64,000 nt of DNA from Marisimplicoccus sp038147335 (GCA_038147335.1 JAYQTK010000002.1:1-64000); one strand, 5' to 3'; shown: positions 38,601 through 47,915, numbered from the stretch's first letter. Numbers and translations: made by a program. The notes: generated by a model not told the origin, from the letters alone.

Positions 38601-39394
38601 TTAGCTATATAGTTTCATTATTATTTTTTGAAAAAGCTTATCTGGTAATAGACTTTTTAGTGTAATTTTCTTTTCAAGAAAACCGCCGACAAGGTAGTTA
38701 ATTTTTGGTTTCTTTTCTTTAATAATTTTCAACACTAAGTTGGCAACTTCAATCGGATCTCTTCCATGATTCATTTTTCCATTAACACTTTTAATAATTT
38801 TTTTATATTCCTGAAAATAAGGTGAAGAACTGGGATTATCTGAATCCCTCCTATTATTCAAAATTTCAGTTTTATAGTCACCTGGGGCAATATTTACAAC
38901 ATTAACATTATACTTTTTTAGCTCAATGTTTAAACTTTCAGCTATAATTCTAAAAGAAGCTTTTGATGCACAATAAGCACTCCAAAATGGAAGACCAAGA
39001 TATCCTGCAATTGAAGTAATATTAATTATTAAACCCATTTTTTTTGATCTCATGTAAGGCAAGACTGTTTGGATTAGATTAAGCTGACTAAAAAAATTTG
39101 TATCAAATACTCTTTAACATCATCCATTTTCATTGTTTCAGTTGGTCCAGTTATATTAATTCCTGCATTGTTAACTAGAATATCAATTTTACCATGTTTC
39201 TTTATAATCTTGTCAACTTCAGACTTTGATGCATCATAATTATTTATATCAAGTTTAATGGTTAAATAGTCAGAGTTAATTTTTTCAGCATTTCTAGATG
39301 TCCCAATTACAGTGTATCCTTCAGAGTGAAGTTTTTCAGCTATTGTTCTTCCAAATCCAGAAGAAGTTCCAGTGATTAAAATGACCTTGCTCAT
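38601..39394 (-). CDS. Short-chain dehydrogenase/reductase, one frameshift
   Basis: A classical SDR of about 264 residues. The cofactor loop is ITGTSSGFGRTIAEKL with an Arg-Asn after strand two (TSRNAEK), which suggests NADP(H). The NNAG motif (ILVNNAGI), the catalytic Ser in INITSIAGYLG and the Tyr-x-x-x-Lys in AYCASKAS are all present, separated by one missing G near 39110 that splits the frame (restored reading VFDTNFFSQLNLIQTVLPY). The C-terminal KKITLKSLLPDKLFQKIIMK is basic and hydrophobic. It could be a ketoreductase of lipid metabolism, for example a 3-ketosphinganine or 3-ketocapnine reductase, but this is only inference. It precedes the transaldolase gene by five bases. Confidence 0.85.
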
Positions 39395-39428
39395 TATTTA
39401 TTAAATATATTAGTTATAAATTTAATAC

Positions 39429-40446
39429 ATGAAATATACAGTTGTTTTTTTATTTCCATTATTAATATTTAACTGTCAAAGTTCTGGTGATAAAGATTTT
39501 AAAATAAATATTAGCTCATCCGACAAAATAATCTCCAATGGAGACAATATCAAAATTGTTATAGAATCAAAATCAGGACAAGTTATTGACTCAGCAGCAT
39601 ATTACTTAAATGAAAAAAAAGTAGATAGTGAGACTACTCTAAAAGACATAAAATTAGGTGAGAACTCAGCAAAAGTTAAGATATACTCTAACGGAGTAGA
39701 GCATTCAATAAATAGAAGTTTTGATGTTTACTCAAATAAGAAACCTGAGATAATGACTTATGAAATTATTAAGGAGTATAACCATGATCAAAATGCTTAT
39801 ACTCAAGGACTAGAATTTTACGGGAATAACTTATATGAAAGTACAGGACTAAATGGTAAGTCCTCATTAAGAAAAGTTAATTTAAATAATGGAGAAATAC
39901 TAAAAGTTCTAAATCTTAACTATGAGTATTTTGCTGAAGGTTTGACAATTTTAAATGATAAAATTTTTCAATTAACATGGAGAAAAAAAATTGGCTTTAT
40001 ATATGATCTTGATTTTAATAAAATAGGAAGTTTTGATTATAATAAGAGTATTGAGGGATGGGGATTAACTAACGATGGTGAATATATATATAAATCTGAC
40101 GGAACAAGCAAGATATGGAGATTAGACCCTGATACACTTGAAGAAATTGATTTTATTGATGTTATGACAGATAAATCAAGGATTAAAAATATTAATGAGT
40201 TAGAATATATTGATGGAAAAATTTATGCAAACACTTACCAGCAAAACAGAGATGTTATTATTATTATTAATCCTAAGGATGGAGCCGTTGAAAGTGTAAT
40301 AGATTTTACTGGTATTAGAAATAAGAGTTTTAAACACTCCTGAAACAGATGTAATGAATGGTATAGCAGAGCTTAACGGAAGATTATTTGTTACTGGAAA
40401 AAACTGGAATAAGTTATTTGAAGTAAAAATTTATAGCAGAAAATAA
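39429..40446 (+). CDS. Glutaminyl-peptide cyclotransferase (bacterial/plant beta-propeller type), one frameshift
   Basis: A lipoprotein of about 338 residues. The signal ends in LIFNC (about residue 16). An N-terminal beta domain of about 90 residues precedes the five-bladed propeller domain characteristic of the plant and bacterial glutamine cyclotransferases: NHDQNAYTQGLEFYGNNLYE, STGLNGKSSLRKV, GLTILNDKIFQLTWRKK, GWGLTNDGEYIYKSDGT and NELEYIDGKIYANTY. A missing base near 40330 ends the frame at 40343; the shifted frame continues VLNTPETDVMNGIAELNG, LFVTGKNWNKLFEVKIY to 40446. It should convert N-terminal glutamine of peptides or proteins to pyroglutamate in the periplasm. It converges on glyA with three bases between them. 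Confidence 0.88.
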
Positions 40447-40449
40447 TCT

Positions 40450-41721
40450 CTAGCTATTAAATAAAGGCCTGTCTATCATATAAGATTCTACTTTCTTGCC
40501 AATATCAATTAAAAGATTTTCTTTCTTAGAATTTTCTATTGACGAGTTAATAGTTTCTGCAACAAAATCCATATCCTGCTCCTTAAGTCCTCTTGTAGTA
40601 ATAGCAGGAGTACCAATTCTAATGCCACTAGTAACAAAGGGTGATTGATCATCAAAAGGCACCATATTCTTATTTACAGTAATATTTGAAATACCAAGCA
40701 CTCTTTCGGCTTCCTTTCCAGTAATATTTTTATTTCTTAAGTCAATAAGCATTAAGTGGTTATCTGTTCCACCTGAGACAATGTTATACCCCATATTGGT
40801 AAGATTTTCTGATAACCTTTTAGCATTAATTATTACTTGACCAATGTATTTTTTAAAGTTTGTTTCTAAGGCTTCACCAAAGGCAATTCCTTTAGCAGCA
40901 ATTACATGTTCTAATGGACCACCTTGATTTCCAGGGAAAATAGCAGAGTCAAGAACAGATGACATTTTTTTTAAATTTCCATTTTTAAGTTTTAAACCAA
41001 AGGGATTATCAAAATCTTTACCCATCATTATTATACCGCCTCTTGGGCCTCTAAGAGTTTTGTGGGTAGTTGAGGTAATAACATGACAATAAGGAACTGG
41101 ATCACTTAAAAAGCCTTTTGCAATCAAGCCTGATGGGTGAGCAATATCTGCATGAAGAAAAGCTCCAACTTCATCAGCAATTTCTCTAAATTTTGAAAAA
41201 TCAATATCTCTTGAATATGCTGAAGCTCCAACAATTATTAAATTAGGCATAACCTCCTTAGCTTTTGTTAGAATTTCACTGTAATCAAAAGTTCCTTCTT
41301 TAGTTACACCATAAAAACTAGATGTATATATTTTACCTGAAAAATTAACATTAGAACCATGAGTTAAATGCCCACCATGAGAAAGATCAAGACCTAATAT
41401 CTTATCCCCTGGCTTGAGGAAAGCATCAAATACAGCCGTGTTAGCTTGAGAACCTGAGTGAGGTTGCACATTTGCATATTCAACTTTAAATAACTCTTTT
41501 AATCTATCAATTGCAATTAGCTCTATTTGATCTACTACTTCACAACCTCCATAATATCTTTTACCCGGATAACCTTCAGCATACTTATTTGTTAGAATAG
41601 ATCCAGTTGCCTTCATAACATCGTCACTAGTAAAGTTTTCAGATGCAATTAATTCAAGTCCACCAAGTTGTCTAGTTTTTTCTTTTTCAATTAAACTAAA
41701 TATTTTTTCTTGACTATTCAT
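40450..41721 (-). CDS. glyA: Serine hydroxymethyltransferase
   Basis: A 423-residue PLP enzyme interconverting serine and glycine with tetrahydrofolate, the main source of one-carbon units. Motifs: GGLELIASENFTS, YAEGYPGKRYYGGCEVVDQI, NVQPHSGSQANTAVFDAF, LSHGGHLTHGS, HADIAHPSGLIAKG, the PLP-lysine region TSTTHKTLRGPRGG (Lys about residue 220) and FPGNQGGPLEHVIAAKG. Length and motif order are normal, without frameshift, although it lies inside the region rich in indels. It stands alone with about 90 non-coding bases upstream, where I see no clear consensus promoter. Confidence 0.98.
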   Translation of the reverse strand: MNSQEKIFSLIEKEKTRQLGGLELIASENFTSDDVMKATGSILTNKYAEGYPGKRYYGGCEVVDQIELIAIDRLKELFKVEYANVQPHSGSQANTAVFDAFLKPGDKILGLDLSHGGHLTHGSNVNFSGKIYTSSFYGVTKEGTFDYSEILTKAKEVMPNLIIVGASAYSRDIDFSKFREIADEVGAFLHADIAHPSGLIAKGFLSDPVPYCHVITSTTHKTLRGPRGGIIMMGKDFDNPFGLKLKNGNLKKMSSVLDSAIFPGNQGGPLEHVIAAKGIAFGEALETNFKKYIGQVIINAKRLSENLTNMGYNIVSGGTDNHLMLIDLRNKNITGKEAERVLGISNITVNKNMVPFDDQSPFVTSGIRIGTPAITTRGLKEQDMDFVAETINSSIENSKKENLLIDIGKKVESYMIDRPLFNS

Positions 41722-41814
41722 TTCAGAGAATTAAAGTGCTAAATTAATAAAATAGCAACTCTACTTTGTTTGTTTCTCATTATATAAATCAACTAGTTAT
41801 AAACATTTCTTATT

Positions 41815-42267
41815 TTAAGATCTCTTTGAAATTTTTAGGCTCATAAAATAAAGGTCTATACCTTGAGACCAATAATCTTTTTTTACATACTCTGATTCAA
41901 ATCCTAAAGCTCTGTAAAATTTAAATCCAAGGTTAGATGTATTAACTTCTATTTTCTCTAAACTTTTGAAATCCTTGAGGCTATTCATGCAATGAACTAC
42001 AATTTTTTTTCCAAATCCTTGTCTATGAAAATTAGGATGAATAAATGACCACGTTATTCTTCCTGTTGATTCGTTCTCCATAACATAGCCAGCTCCTCCG
42101 ATAATTTTATTGTTAAGTTTAATAATAGAGTAAGTCTTAACATTTTTAATAAAATATTTTTTAAAATCATCTAATTCTTTATCATCAAAGTATTTTGGAA
42201 CATTTAAAGAAAATATTTTACTCAAAAATTTAAAGTCTTCTATATGAGCAGTCCTTATTTCGACCAT
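41815..42267 (-). CDS. GNAT-family N-acetyltransferase
   Basis: A 150-residue protein with the GNAT acetyl-CoA fold. The beta strand with KLNNKIIGGAGYVME, the pyrophosphate-binding loop NFHRQGFGKKIVVHCMNSL (the Gln/Arg-x-x-Gly-x-Gly/Ala pattern) and the terminal strand LGFKFYRALGFESEYVKKDY are recognisable. The substrate cannot be told; small-molecule or N-terminal acetyltransferases look alike at this level. It is divergent from smpB with 45 bases between start codons and stands downstream of nothing on its strand, so it probably has its own promoter in that gap. Confidence 0.85.
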   Translation of the reverse strand: MVEIRTAHIEDFKFLSKIFSLNVPKYFDDKELDDFKKYFIKNVKTYSIIKLNNKIIGGAGYVMENESTGRITWSFIHPNFHRQGFGKKIVVHCMNSLKDFKSLEKIEVNTSNLGFKFYRALGFESEYVKKDYWSQGIDLYFMSLKISKRS

Positions 42268-42312
42268 ATTATAAATATAAATTATTCGATTTCAAATTTG
42301 TAATTTTACATC

Positions 42313-42771
42313 ATGAATAGTTCAGTTAACATAAAAAATAAAAAAGCTAAGTATGATTACTCGTTACTAGATAGTTATACTTGTGGGATTGTATTGACTG
42401 GAAATGAGATAAAATCAATAAGAAATTCTAAAGCATCGCTTAATAATTCATATTGTGAATATACTGACGGTGAACTATTCGTGATCAATCTTCATATTGA
42501 TCAATATGAGAACTCAAGTGAGCAAAATTATGATCCAAAAAGAAAGAGAAAACTACTTCTTAATAGACAAGAGTTAAAAAAAATTGAAAAAGACGTTCGT
42601 GATATTGGAATTACTGTTGTTGCAACTTCTCTTTTTATTAGTAAAAAAGGAATAGCAAAGCTTAACATATCTGTTGCAAAAGGTAAAAGAGAGTTTGATA
42701 AAAGAAATGTGATTAAAGACAGAGAAAATAAGATAAGTCTAAAAAGAATTAAAAAGAACTTCAATAATTAG
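42313..42771 (+). CDS. smpB: SsrA-binding protein
   Basis: A 152-residue SmpB, the partner of tmRNA in rescuing stalled ribosomes. Typical features: NKKAKYDYSLLDSYTCGIVL, GNEIKSIRNSKASLNNSYC, the NYDPKRKRKLLLNRQE segment that contacts tmRNA and the basic tail GKREFDKRNVIKDRE with RRI-like end. Length is normal. The tmRNA gene itself is not in this window. A weak -7-like element TAATTTTA lies about 15 bases before the ATG. Its stop codon overlaps the convergent pcm stop by four bases. Confidence 0.97.
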   Translation: MNSSVNIKNKKAKYDYSLLDSYTCGIVLTGNEIKSIRNSKASLNNSYCEYTDGELFVINLHIDQYENSSEQNYDPKRKRKLLLNRQELKKIEKDVRDIGITVVATSLFISKKGIAKLNISVAKGKREFDKRNVIKDRENKISLKRIKKNFNN

Positions 42772-43409
42772 TTTTTATTTTTTAGCATAGGAACAAATCG
42801 GAAATTTCCAAAGGTTTCTTTTTTTAATTCATTTTCTGAAATCCTAATAATTTTTGTCATGACTTGTACATCTTTTCCAATAGGAATTATTAGCCTGCCT
42901 CCTATTTTTAACTGCATTACAAGTCTCTTTGGGATTACTGGTGAACCTGCTGTTACTATTATACCATCAAAAGGTGAATGATCTTGCATTCCATTAAAGC
43001 CATCTCCATAAATAAATTTTTTAGGTTTAATTTTCATCTTATCAAATAGATTAGATGTAGATCTATATAAGGCATGGTCTCTTTCGATTGTATATATATC
43101 TATATTTAAATAATTTAGAACTGCAGTTTGATAACCAGAGCCTGTACCAATTTCTAAAATTTTTTCACTAGCTGATGGGTTAAGAAGTTGTGTCTGGAAA
43201 GCTACAGTATATGGCTGTGATATAGTTTGATCATTTTCTATTGGAAGCGCCTTGTCAATATATGCTTGTTCTGAAAGCCCAGGATCAATAAATAAATGTC
43301 TAGGTATGTTTTCAATAGCACTGAGAATTCTCTGATCTTTAATGCCTTTTTCTCTTAATTCTGATGCTAGAATTCTTCGTCTTCCTTTATGTTTAAAATT
43401 ATCTTCCAA
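42768..43409 (-). CDS. pcm: Protein-L-isoaspartate O-methyltransferase
   Basis: A 213-residue SAM-dependent methyltransferase that repairs isoaspartyl residues in aged proteins. The family pattern is clear: N-terminal helical part with LREKGIKDQRILSAIENIPR, HLFIDPGLSEQAYIDKALPI, the substrate loop DQTISQPYTVAFQTQLL, the SAM site KILEIGTGSGYQTAVLNYL and DGIIVTAGSPVIPKRLVMQL. The C-terminal GGRLIIPIG strand follows. Length is normal. It is divergent from the Gfo/Idh oxidoreductase gene and shares four bases with the smpB stop. Confidence 0.96.
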   Translation of the reverse strand: MEDNFKHKGRRRILASELREKGIKDQRILSAIENIPRHLFIDPGLSEQAYIDKALPIENDQTISQPYTVAFQTQLLNPSASEKILEIGTGSGYQTAVLNYLNIDIYTIERDHALYRSTSNLFDKMKIKPKKFIYGDGFNGMQDHSPFDGIIVTAGSPVIPKRLVMQLKIGGRLIIPIGKDVQVMTKIIRISENELKKETFGNFRFVPMLKNKN

Positions 43410-43467
43410 TTATGCTAATATTAAATTAATACTCGATTATTCCAAAAGAAGATTGTATTTTTAGCAA

Positions 43468-44423
43468 ATGATAAAAGTTGGTGTAATTGGAGCCGGACAT
43501 CTAGGTAAGATTCATCTAAAAATTATTAATTCATCAAATCAAAATTTAATAGGATTTTATGATACTGATGAAACTAATTCAAAAAAGATTTCATCAGAAT
43601 ATGGTTATAAATACTATAATGATTTAGACCTATTGCTTAAAGATATTGACGCTGCAATTATAGTATCCCCGACAACTACTCATTTTGAAATTGCTAAAAA
43701 ATGTATTGAAGCTGGGAAACATATATTTGTTGAAAAACCATTAACATCAAACTCCAATGAGGCCCAAATTATTAATGATTTAGCATCAAAGAATAAAATA
43801 GTTGGTCAAGTTGGATTTGTAGAGAGATATAACCAGGCATTCATTTCTTGTAATAGATTTATAAAAAATCCAAAATTTATTGAGTCGCATAGACTTTCAG
43901 ATTTTAATCCAAGAGGGACTGATGTATCTGTAATAATGGATCTAATGATCCACGATATAGATATTGTTTTAAAAGTTGTAAACTCAAAAGTTAAAAAATT
44001 AATGCTTCTGGAGTATCTATAATCAGTACTACTCCTGATATAGCAAATGCAAGAATTGAGTTTGAAAATGGGTGTATTGCAAATCTAACATCAAGTAGAA
44101 TTTCTCTCAAAAAAATGAGAAAAACTAGAATTTTCCAAGAGGATGCATACATTTCTATTAACTTCTTGGAGAAAGATTATCAAGTAGTTAGAATAAGAGG
44201 AAAAGAACCTAATGATTCAGATAGTTCAATTATCATCAAAAATAATGTTGGTGAAGAAAAAGTAATATTTTTTGAAACACCTGAACTAGTTGAAATTAAT
44301 TCAATTGAATCAGAGTTAATTGATTTCTTTGAGTCTATTCATAACAATTCTGAATCAAAAGTTCCACTTAGAGATGGCCTTTTAGCTCTAGAAGTAGCTG
44401 AAGAGATAATGAGTCAACTATGA
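43468..44423 (+). CDS. Gfo/Idh/MocA-family NAD(P)-dependent oxidoreductase, one frameshift
   Basis: A Gfo/Idh/MocA protein of about 318 residues. The Rossmann nucleotide-binding start is KVGVIGAGHLGKIH; the family EKP motif lies in FVEKPLTSNSNEA; the substrate domain has VGQVGFVERYNQAF, MDLMIHDIDIVL with the catalytic-type His. The frame breaks in an A6 run at 43993-43998: one extra A restores INASGVSIISTTPDIANARI, and the rest is open from there to 44423 (KMRKTRIFQEDAYIS and onwards). The substrate is likely a sugar or cyclitol derivative but is not identifiable. Its stop overlaps the YggS start as ATGA, so the following three genes are probably in the same operon. Confidence 0.87.
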
Positions 44424-45070
44424 GTATAAAAGATAATATCTTAAATATAAAAGAGGAAATAAGCGATCAAGTCAAATTAGTCGTAGTCTCCAAGACTAGA
44501 TCAATAGATGAAATAAAAGAAGCATATAATTCTAATCAAAAGATCTTTGGAGAAAACAGAGTTCAAGAAATTGTTGAAAAACAGCAACTATTACCAGATG
44601 ATATCGAGTGGCACATGATCGGACATCTTCAAAAAAATAAGGTGAAGTATATATCAAATTTTATCTCATTGATACATTCGCTAGACAGAATTTCATTAGC
44701 AACAGAAATAGATAAATGTGCTAAAAAATCAAATAGAAAAATTGATTGCCTAATACAACTTAAAATTTCTTCAGAAGAGACGAAATTTGGCCTAGAGACA
44801 AGCCTTCTAGAGGATTTTTATTCAGATATTCAAAAATATGAGAATATTAATATTGTTGGGTTAATGGGTATGGCAAGTTTTACTGAAGATCAACAAAAAA
44901 TAAGTGATGAATTTTCTCAAATTAAGGAATTATATGATAGAATGAGTTTGAAGAATTCTAAATTAAAAGTTTTATCAATTGGTATGAGCGATGACTATAG
45001 GTTGGCAATTGAGAAGGGATCAAATATGATAAGGGTTGGTAGTAAAATTTTCGGAAAAAGAAGTTATTGA
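44420..45070 (+). CDS. YggS-family pyridoxal-phosphate homeostasis protein
   Basis: A 216-residue PLP-binding protein of the YggS/PROSC family, with a single alanine-racemase-like barrel. PLP lysine lies in LVVVSKTRSIDEI; further signatures are FGENRVQEIVEK, WHMIGHLQKNKVKYI, IHSLDRISLATEI, QLKISSEETKFGL, LMGMASF, and the phosphate-binding LSIGMSDDYRLAIEKGSNMIRVGSKIFG. It buffers vitamin B6 and affects amino-acid balance rather than catalysing a known reaction. It overlaps the genes on both sides by a few bases, consistent with translational coupling. Confidence 0.95.
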   Translation: MSIKDNILNIKEEISDQVKLVVVSKTRSIDEIKEAYNSNQKIFGENRVQEIVEKQQLLPDDIEWHMIGHLQKNKVKYISNFISLIHSLDRISLATEIDKCAKKSNRKIDCLIQLKISSEETKFGLETSLLEDFYSDIQKYENINIVGLMGMASFTEDQQKISDEFSQIKELYDRMSLKNSKLKVLSIGMSDDYRLAIEKGSNMIRVGSKIFGKRSY

Positions 45071-46197
45071 TGTATACAATAGTTGACCTTGAAGCTACAG
45101 GTGGAAAATTTAATGAGGAATCGATAATTGAGATTGCCATCTACAAATTTGATGGTGTCTCTATTACTGATCAGTTTATAAGCCTAGTAAACCCTGAAAA
45201 AGAGATACATCCTTATGTAGAAAAACTTACTGGAATTTCATCAAAGATGCTTAAGACGGCTCCTAAATTTCATGAAATAGCTAAGAGAGTCATTGAAATA
45301 ACCTCTGATTCTGTTTTAGTTGCTCATAATGCTCAGTTTGATTATAGAATTTTACAATTAGAGTTTAAGAGGCTAGGATTTGATTTTTCAATGAAATCTA
45401 TTTGTACAGTTATTTTATCTCAAGAATTACTTCCAGACCAGCAATCTTATAAACTTGGAAGACTATCCAGAAGTCTTGGAATTCCAATTAAGGATAGACA
45501 TCGTGCAAGTGGAGATGCACTTGCGACTGTTGAGTTATTTAAAATTCTTTTAGAAAAAGATGTTAAGCAAGAAATAATAAGGAAAAGTATCGTCGAATTC
45601 CCTGGGGAAAAAATGGATAACATTTTTAAAGACGTTATAGATGATCTTAAGGAAAACACTGGAGTCTTCTATATATATAATGAGAGCAATGAATTAGTTT
45701 ATATTGATTTTAGTAAGGATATTAAGAATAAACTAATTAAGTTATTTACTAGTAAAAAATTCATACCAAAGTACGTTCAGAATAATTTTAAAACAATTAA
45801 GGTACATCCTACAGGCAATGTTCACATTGCAATTTTGAAGACTCTTCAAGAGATTAATTCTCTTAAACCTAGGATTAACAATAATGTTGATCCAAAGATT
45901 TTCTCCAAAATTTCTAAACCTAAAATAATTAATGAGCTTTCAGACTTTGTAATAACATTTAATGGAAAGAAAGAGGCTGACAAAAGTTTTATTCTATTTA
46001 AAAGTGGTGTTATAGAAGGATTCGGCTATTTTGAGCTTTATAATAATATTAATTCTGAGAAAAAAATTAATTCTAGATTAGTAAAAGTGGATGAGTCAAA
46101 AAGGGTTAAAAACTATGTATATAGACTAATTTCTGAGAAGAGATATAAAAAACTAGTAAATTTGAAAGAAATTTATAAATTTTCAGACATTGAATAA
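45070..46197 (+). CDS. DEDDh 3'-5' exonuclease (DnaQ-like) with degenerate GIY-YIG-type C-terminal domain
   Basis: A 375-residue two-domain protein. The N-terminal exonuclease (about 1-170) has all DEDDh residues: YTIVDLEATGG (Asp6, Glu8), LVAHNAQFDYRIL and the closing DRHRASGDALATVELF. Residues about 195-275 resemble the GIY-YIG domain of UvrC/Cho: TGVFYIYNESNELVYIDFSK then DIKNKLIKLF, but the Gly of YIG is Asp and the catalytic Arg region is altered, so nuclease activity of this part is doubtful. The remaining 100 residues are unassigned. Exonuclease plus UvrC-like fusions are known in several phyla, and a DNA repair or proofreading role is probable. I prefer the ATG at 45070 (TGATG overlap with YggS) over the TTG before it. 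Confidence 0.85.
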   Translation: MYTIVDLEATGGKFNEESIIEIAIYKFDGVSITDQFISLVNPEKEIHPYVEKLTGISSKMLKTAPKFHEIAKRVIEITSDSVLVAHNAQFDYRILQLEFKRLGFDFSMKSICTVILSQELLPDQQSYKLGRLSRSLGIPIKDRHRASGDALATVELFKILLEKDVKQEIIRKSIVEFPGEKMDNIFKDVIDDLKENTGVFYIYNESNELVYIDFSKDIKNKLIKLFTSKKFIPKYVQNNFKTIKVHPTGNVHIAILKTLQEINSLKPRINNNVDPKIFSKISKPKIINELSDFVITFNGKKEADKSFILFKSGVIEGFGYFELYNNINSEKKINSRLVKVDESKRVKNYVYRLISEKRYKKLVNLKEIYKFSDIE

Positions 46198-47011
46198 AAC
46201 ACGTCAGAAAATACATGATATTATATATGAAGCAGACACTCCTGCTGGAAAAGTGTTTGATATATCATTAATTATAGTAATCATAATCAGTGTTATACTA
46301 GTAGCTCTTGAAACAGTTGGTTGGATAAACCAGCAATACTATGAAATACTTAATATTGCTGAATGGACAATTACTATATTATTTACTATTGAATATATAT
46401 TAAGAGTTATATCTATTCACCACCCAAGAAAGTATATTTTCAGCTTTTATGGTATTATAGATTTATTGGCTACTATTCCTAAATATATATCATTATTTAT
46501 AGTTGGAGCTCAACTAGAAACAATGATGGCAATTAGAGCACTTAGAATTCTAAGAATTTTCCGTGTTCTTCACATATCCAGATATATTGGTGAGTCTAAC
46601 TTCCTTGTTAGATCATTATTAGTGAGCAGAGCTAAGATTATAATCTTTTTACTGTTTGTTTTAATCATGTGTATTTTATTTGGAACCCTAATGTATTTAA
46701 TAGAAGGTCCTGAGGCTGGTTTTAATAATATTCCTGAGAGTATTTATTGGTGTATAAGCACTATATCAACTGTTGGTTATGGTGATATTGTCCCATTAAC
46801 AGGTTTAGGTAAGTTTCTTGCATCAATCCTGATGATACTTGGTTATGGAATTATTGCAGTTCCAACTGGAATAATTTCTGCAGAAATGGCTCAAAGAAGG
46901 AAAAAAGTTGATGTTAATACTAGGGTATGTGCTGAATGTTTAAATGATAAGCATAAAGACAACGCTATTTATTGTCATCAATGTGGTTCTCACCTTGATG
47001 AAGACAAATAA
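46190..47011 (+). CDS. Voltage-gated-type ion channel (potassium-selective) with C-terminal zinc-ribbon
   Basis: A 273-residue six-helix channel. Helices S1-S4 occupy about residues 20-140, with the S4 voltage sensor ALRILRIFRVLHISRYIG showing an Arg at every third position. The pore loop has the potassium selectivity filter TVGYGD near residue 195, followed by S6 ASILMILGYGIIAVPTGI. The C-terminus carries CAECLNDKHKDNAIYCHQCG, a four-Cys zinc-ribbon-like tail. The start is a TTG at 46190, eight bases before the end of the exonuclease gene. It probably moves K+ across the inner membrane. Its end overlaps the start of miaA. Confidence 0.93.
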   Translation: MNKTRQKIHDIIYEADTPAGKVFDISLIIVIIISVILVALETVGWINQQYYEILNIAEWTITILFTIEYILRVISIHHPRKYIFSFYGIIDLLATIPKYISLFIVGAQLETMMAIRALRILRIFRVLHISRYIGESNFLVRSLLVSRAKIIIFLLFVLIMCILFGTLMYLIEGPEAGFNNIPESIYWCISTISTVGYGDIVPLTGLGKFLASILMILGYGIIAVPTGIISAEMAQRRKKVDVNTRVCAECLNDKHKDNAIYCHQCGSHLDEDK

Positions 47012-47915
47012 AAACTTAATATACATAGCTGGGCCAACAGGCGTTGGAAAAACAGAGTTAGCTATAGAACTTGCAAAAAAGCTTAAAACTGAAATTATTT
47101 CTTGTGACTCTAGACAGTTTTATAAAGAATTAGAGATAGGCACGTGCCCTCCGACTGAGCGTCAATTAAAAGAAGTAAAACATCATTTTATTCATAACAA
47201 AAGTATTCATGATAGATATAATGTTGGATTATATGAAAAAGATGCAATACATAAAATTAATAAGCTATTTGAAGATAAAGAATATTTAATATTAGTTGGA
47301 GGCTCAGGACTGTATGCTGACTCTGTAATATATGGAATAGATGAGTTTCCAGAGATCCCTAGGAAAATTAGAGATGCTATTATAAAGGAATATAAAGATA
47401 AAGGTATCACTTACCTACAAGAGGAATTAAAAAAGTTAGATAGAGAGTATTATGAAACTGTGGATACAAGAAATCAGAGTAGAATAATTAGAGCTTTAGA
47501 GATCATAAAATACACTGGCAATAAATTTTCTTCTCTAAGAAAAAGAATCAATAAAGAGAGAATATTTAGAAGTGAGGTTATAATCCTTGAATCTTCCAGA
47601 GATGAGCTCTATGATAAAATCAATAAAAGAGTTGACTTGATGATCGAAAGCGGTTTAGAAAAAGAAGCGAGTAAACTATTTAAACACAAAGGCTTAAATA
47701 CATTAAATACGGTTGGATACAAAGAGTTTTTTGATTATTTTCAAGATAATATGAATCGTGAAGAAGCAATTGATAAAATTAAGCAGAACACTAGAAATTA
47801 TGCTAAAAGACAAATAACATGGTTGAAAAAATACCAAAATGCTCATCGTATAAGTGCTGATAGTGAAATAAACAATGTATTAAATATATTAAACATCAAT
47901 TATGAAAATATTTAA
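46998..47915 (+). CDS. miaA: tRNA dimethylallyltransferase
   Basis: A 305-residue MiaA, which adds a dimethylallyl group to A37 of tRNAs reading UNN codons. The P-loop is IAGPTGVGKTELAIELAKKL, followed by EIISCDSRQFYKELEIGTCP, the NVGLYEKDA region, LVGGSGLYADSVIYGID and the C-terminal QNTRNYAKRQITWLKKYQ, all family hallmarks. I chose the ATG at 46998 (MKTNKNLIYIAG) because earlier in-frame codons give a non-homologous extension inside the channel gene. Its start lies within the last bases of the channel gene and its end overlaps the next gene by 14 bases. Confidence 0.96.
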   Translation: MKTNKNLIYIAGPTGVGKTELAIELAKKLKTEIISCDSRQFYKELEIGTCPPTERQLKEVKHHFIHNKSIHDRYNVGLYEKDAIHKINKLFEDKEYLILVGGSGLYADSVIYGIDEFPEIPRKIRDAIIKEYKDKGITYLQEELKKLDREYYETVDTRNQSRIIRALEIIKYTGNKFSSLRKRINKERIFRSEVIILESSRDELYDKINKRVDLMIESGLEKEASKLFKHKGLNTLNTVGYKEFFDYFQDNMNREEAIDKIKQNTRNYAKRQITWLKKYQNAHRISADSEINNVLNILNINYENI

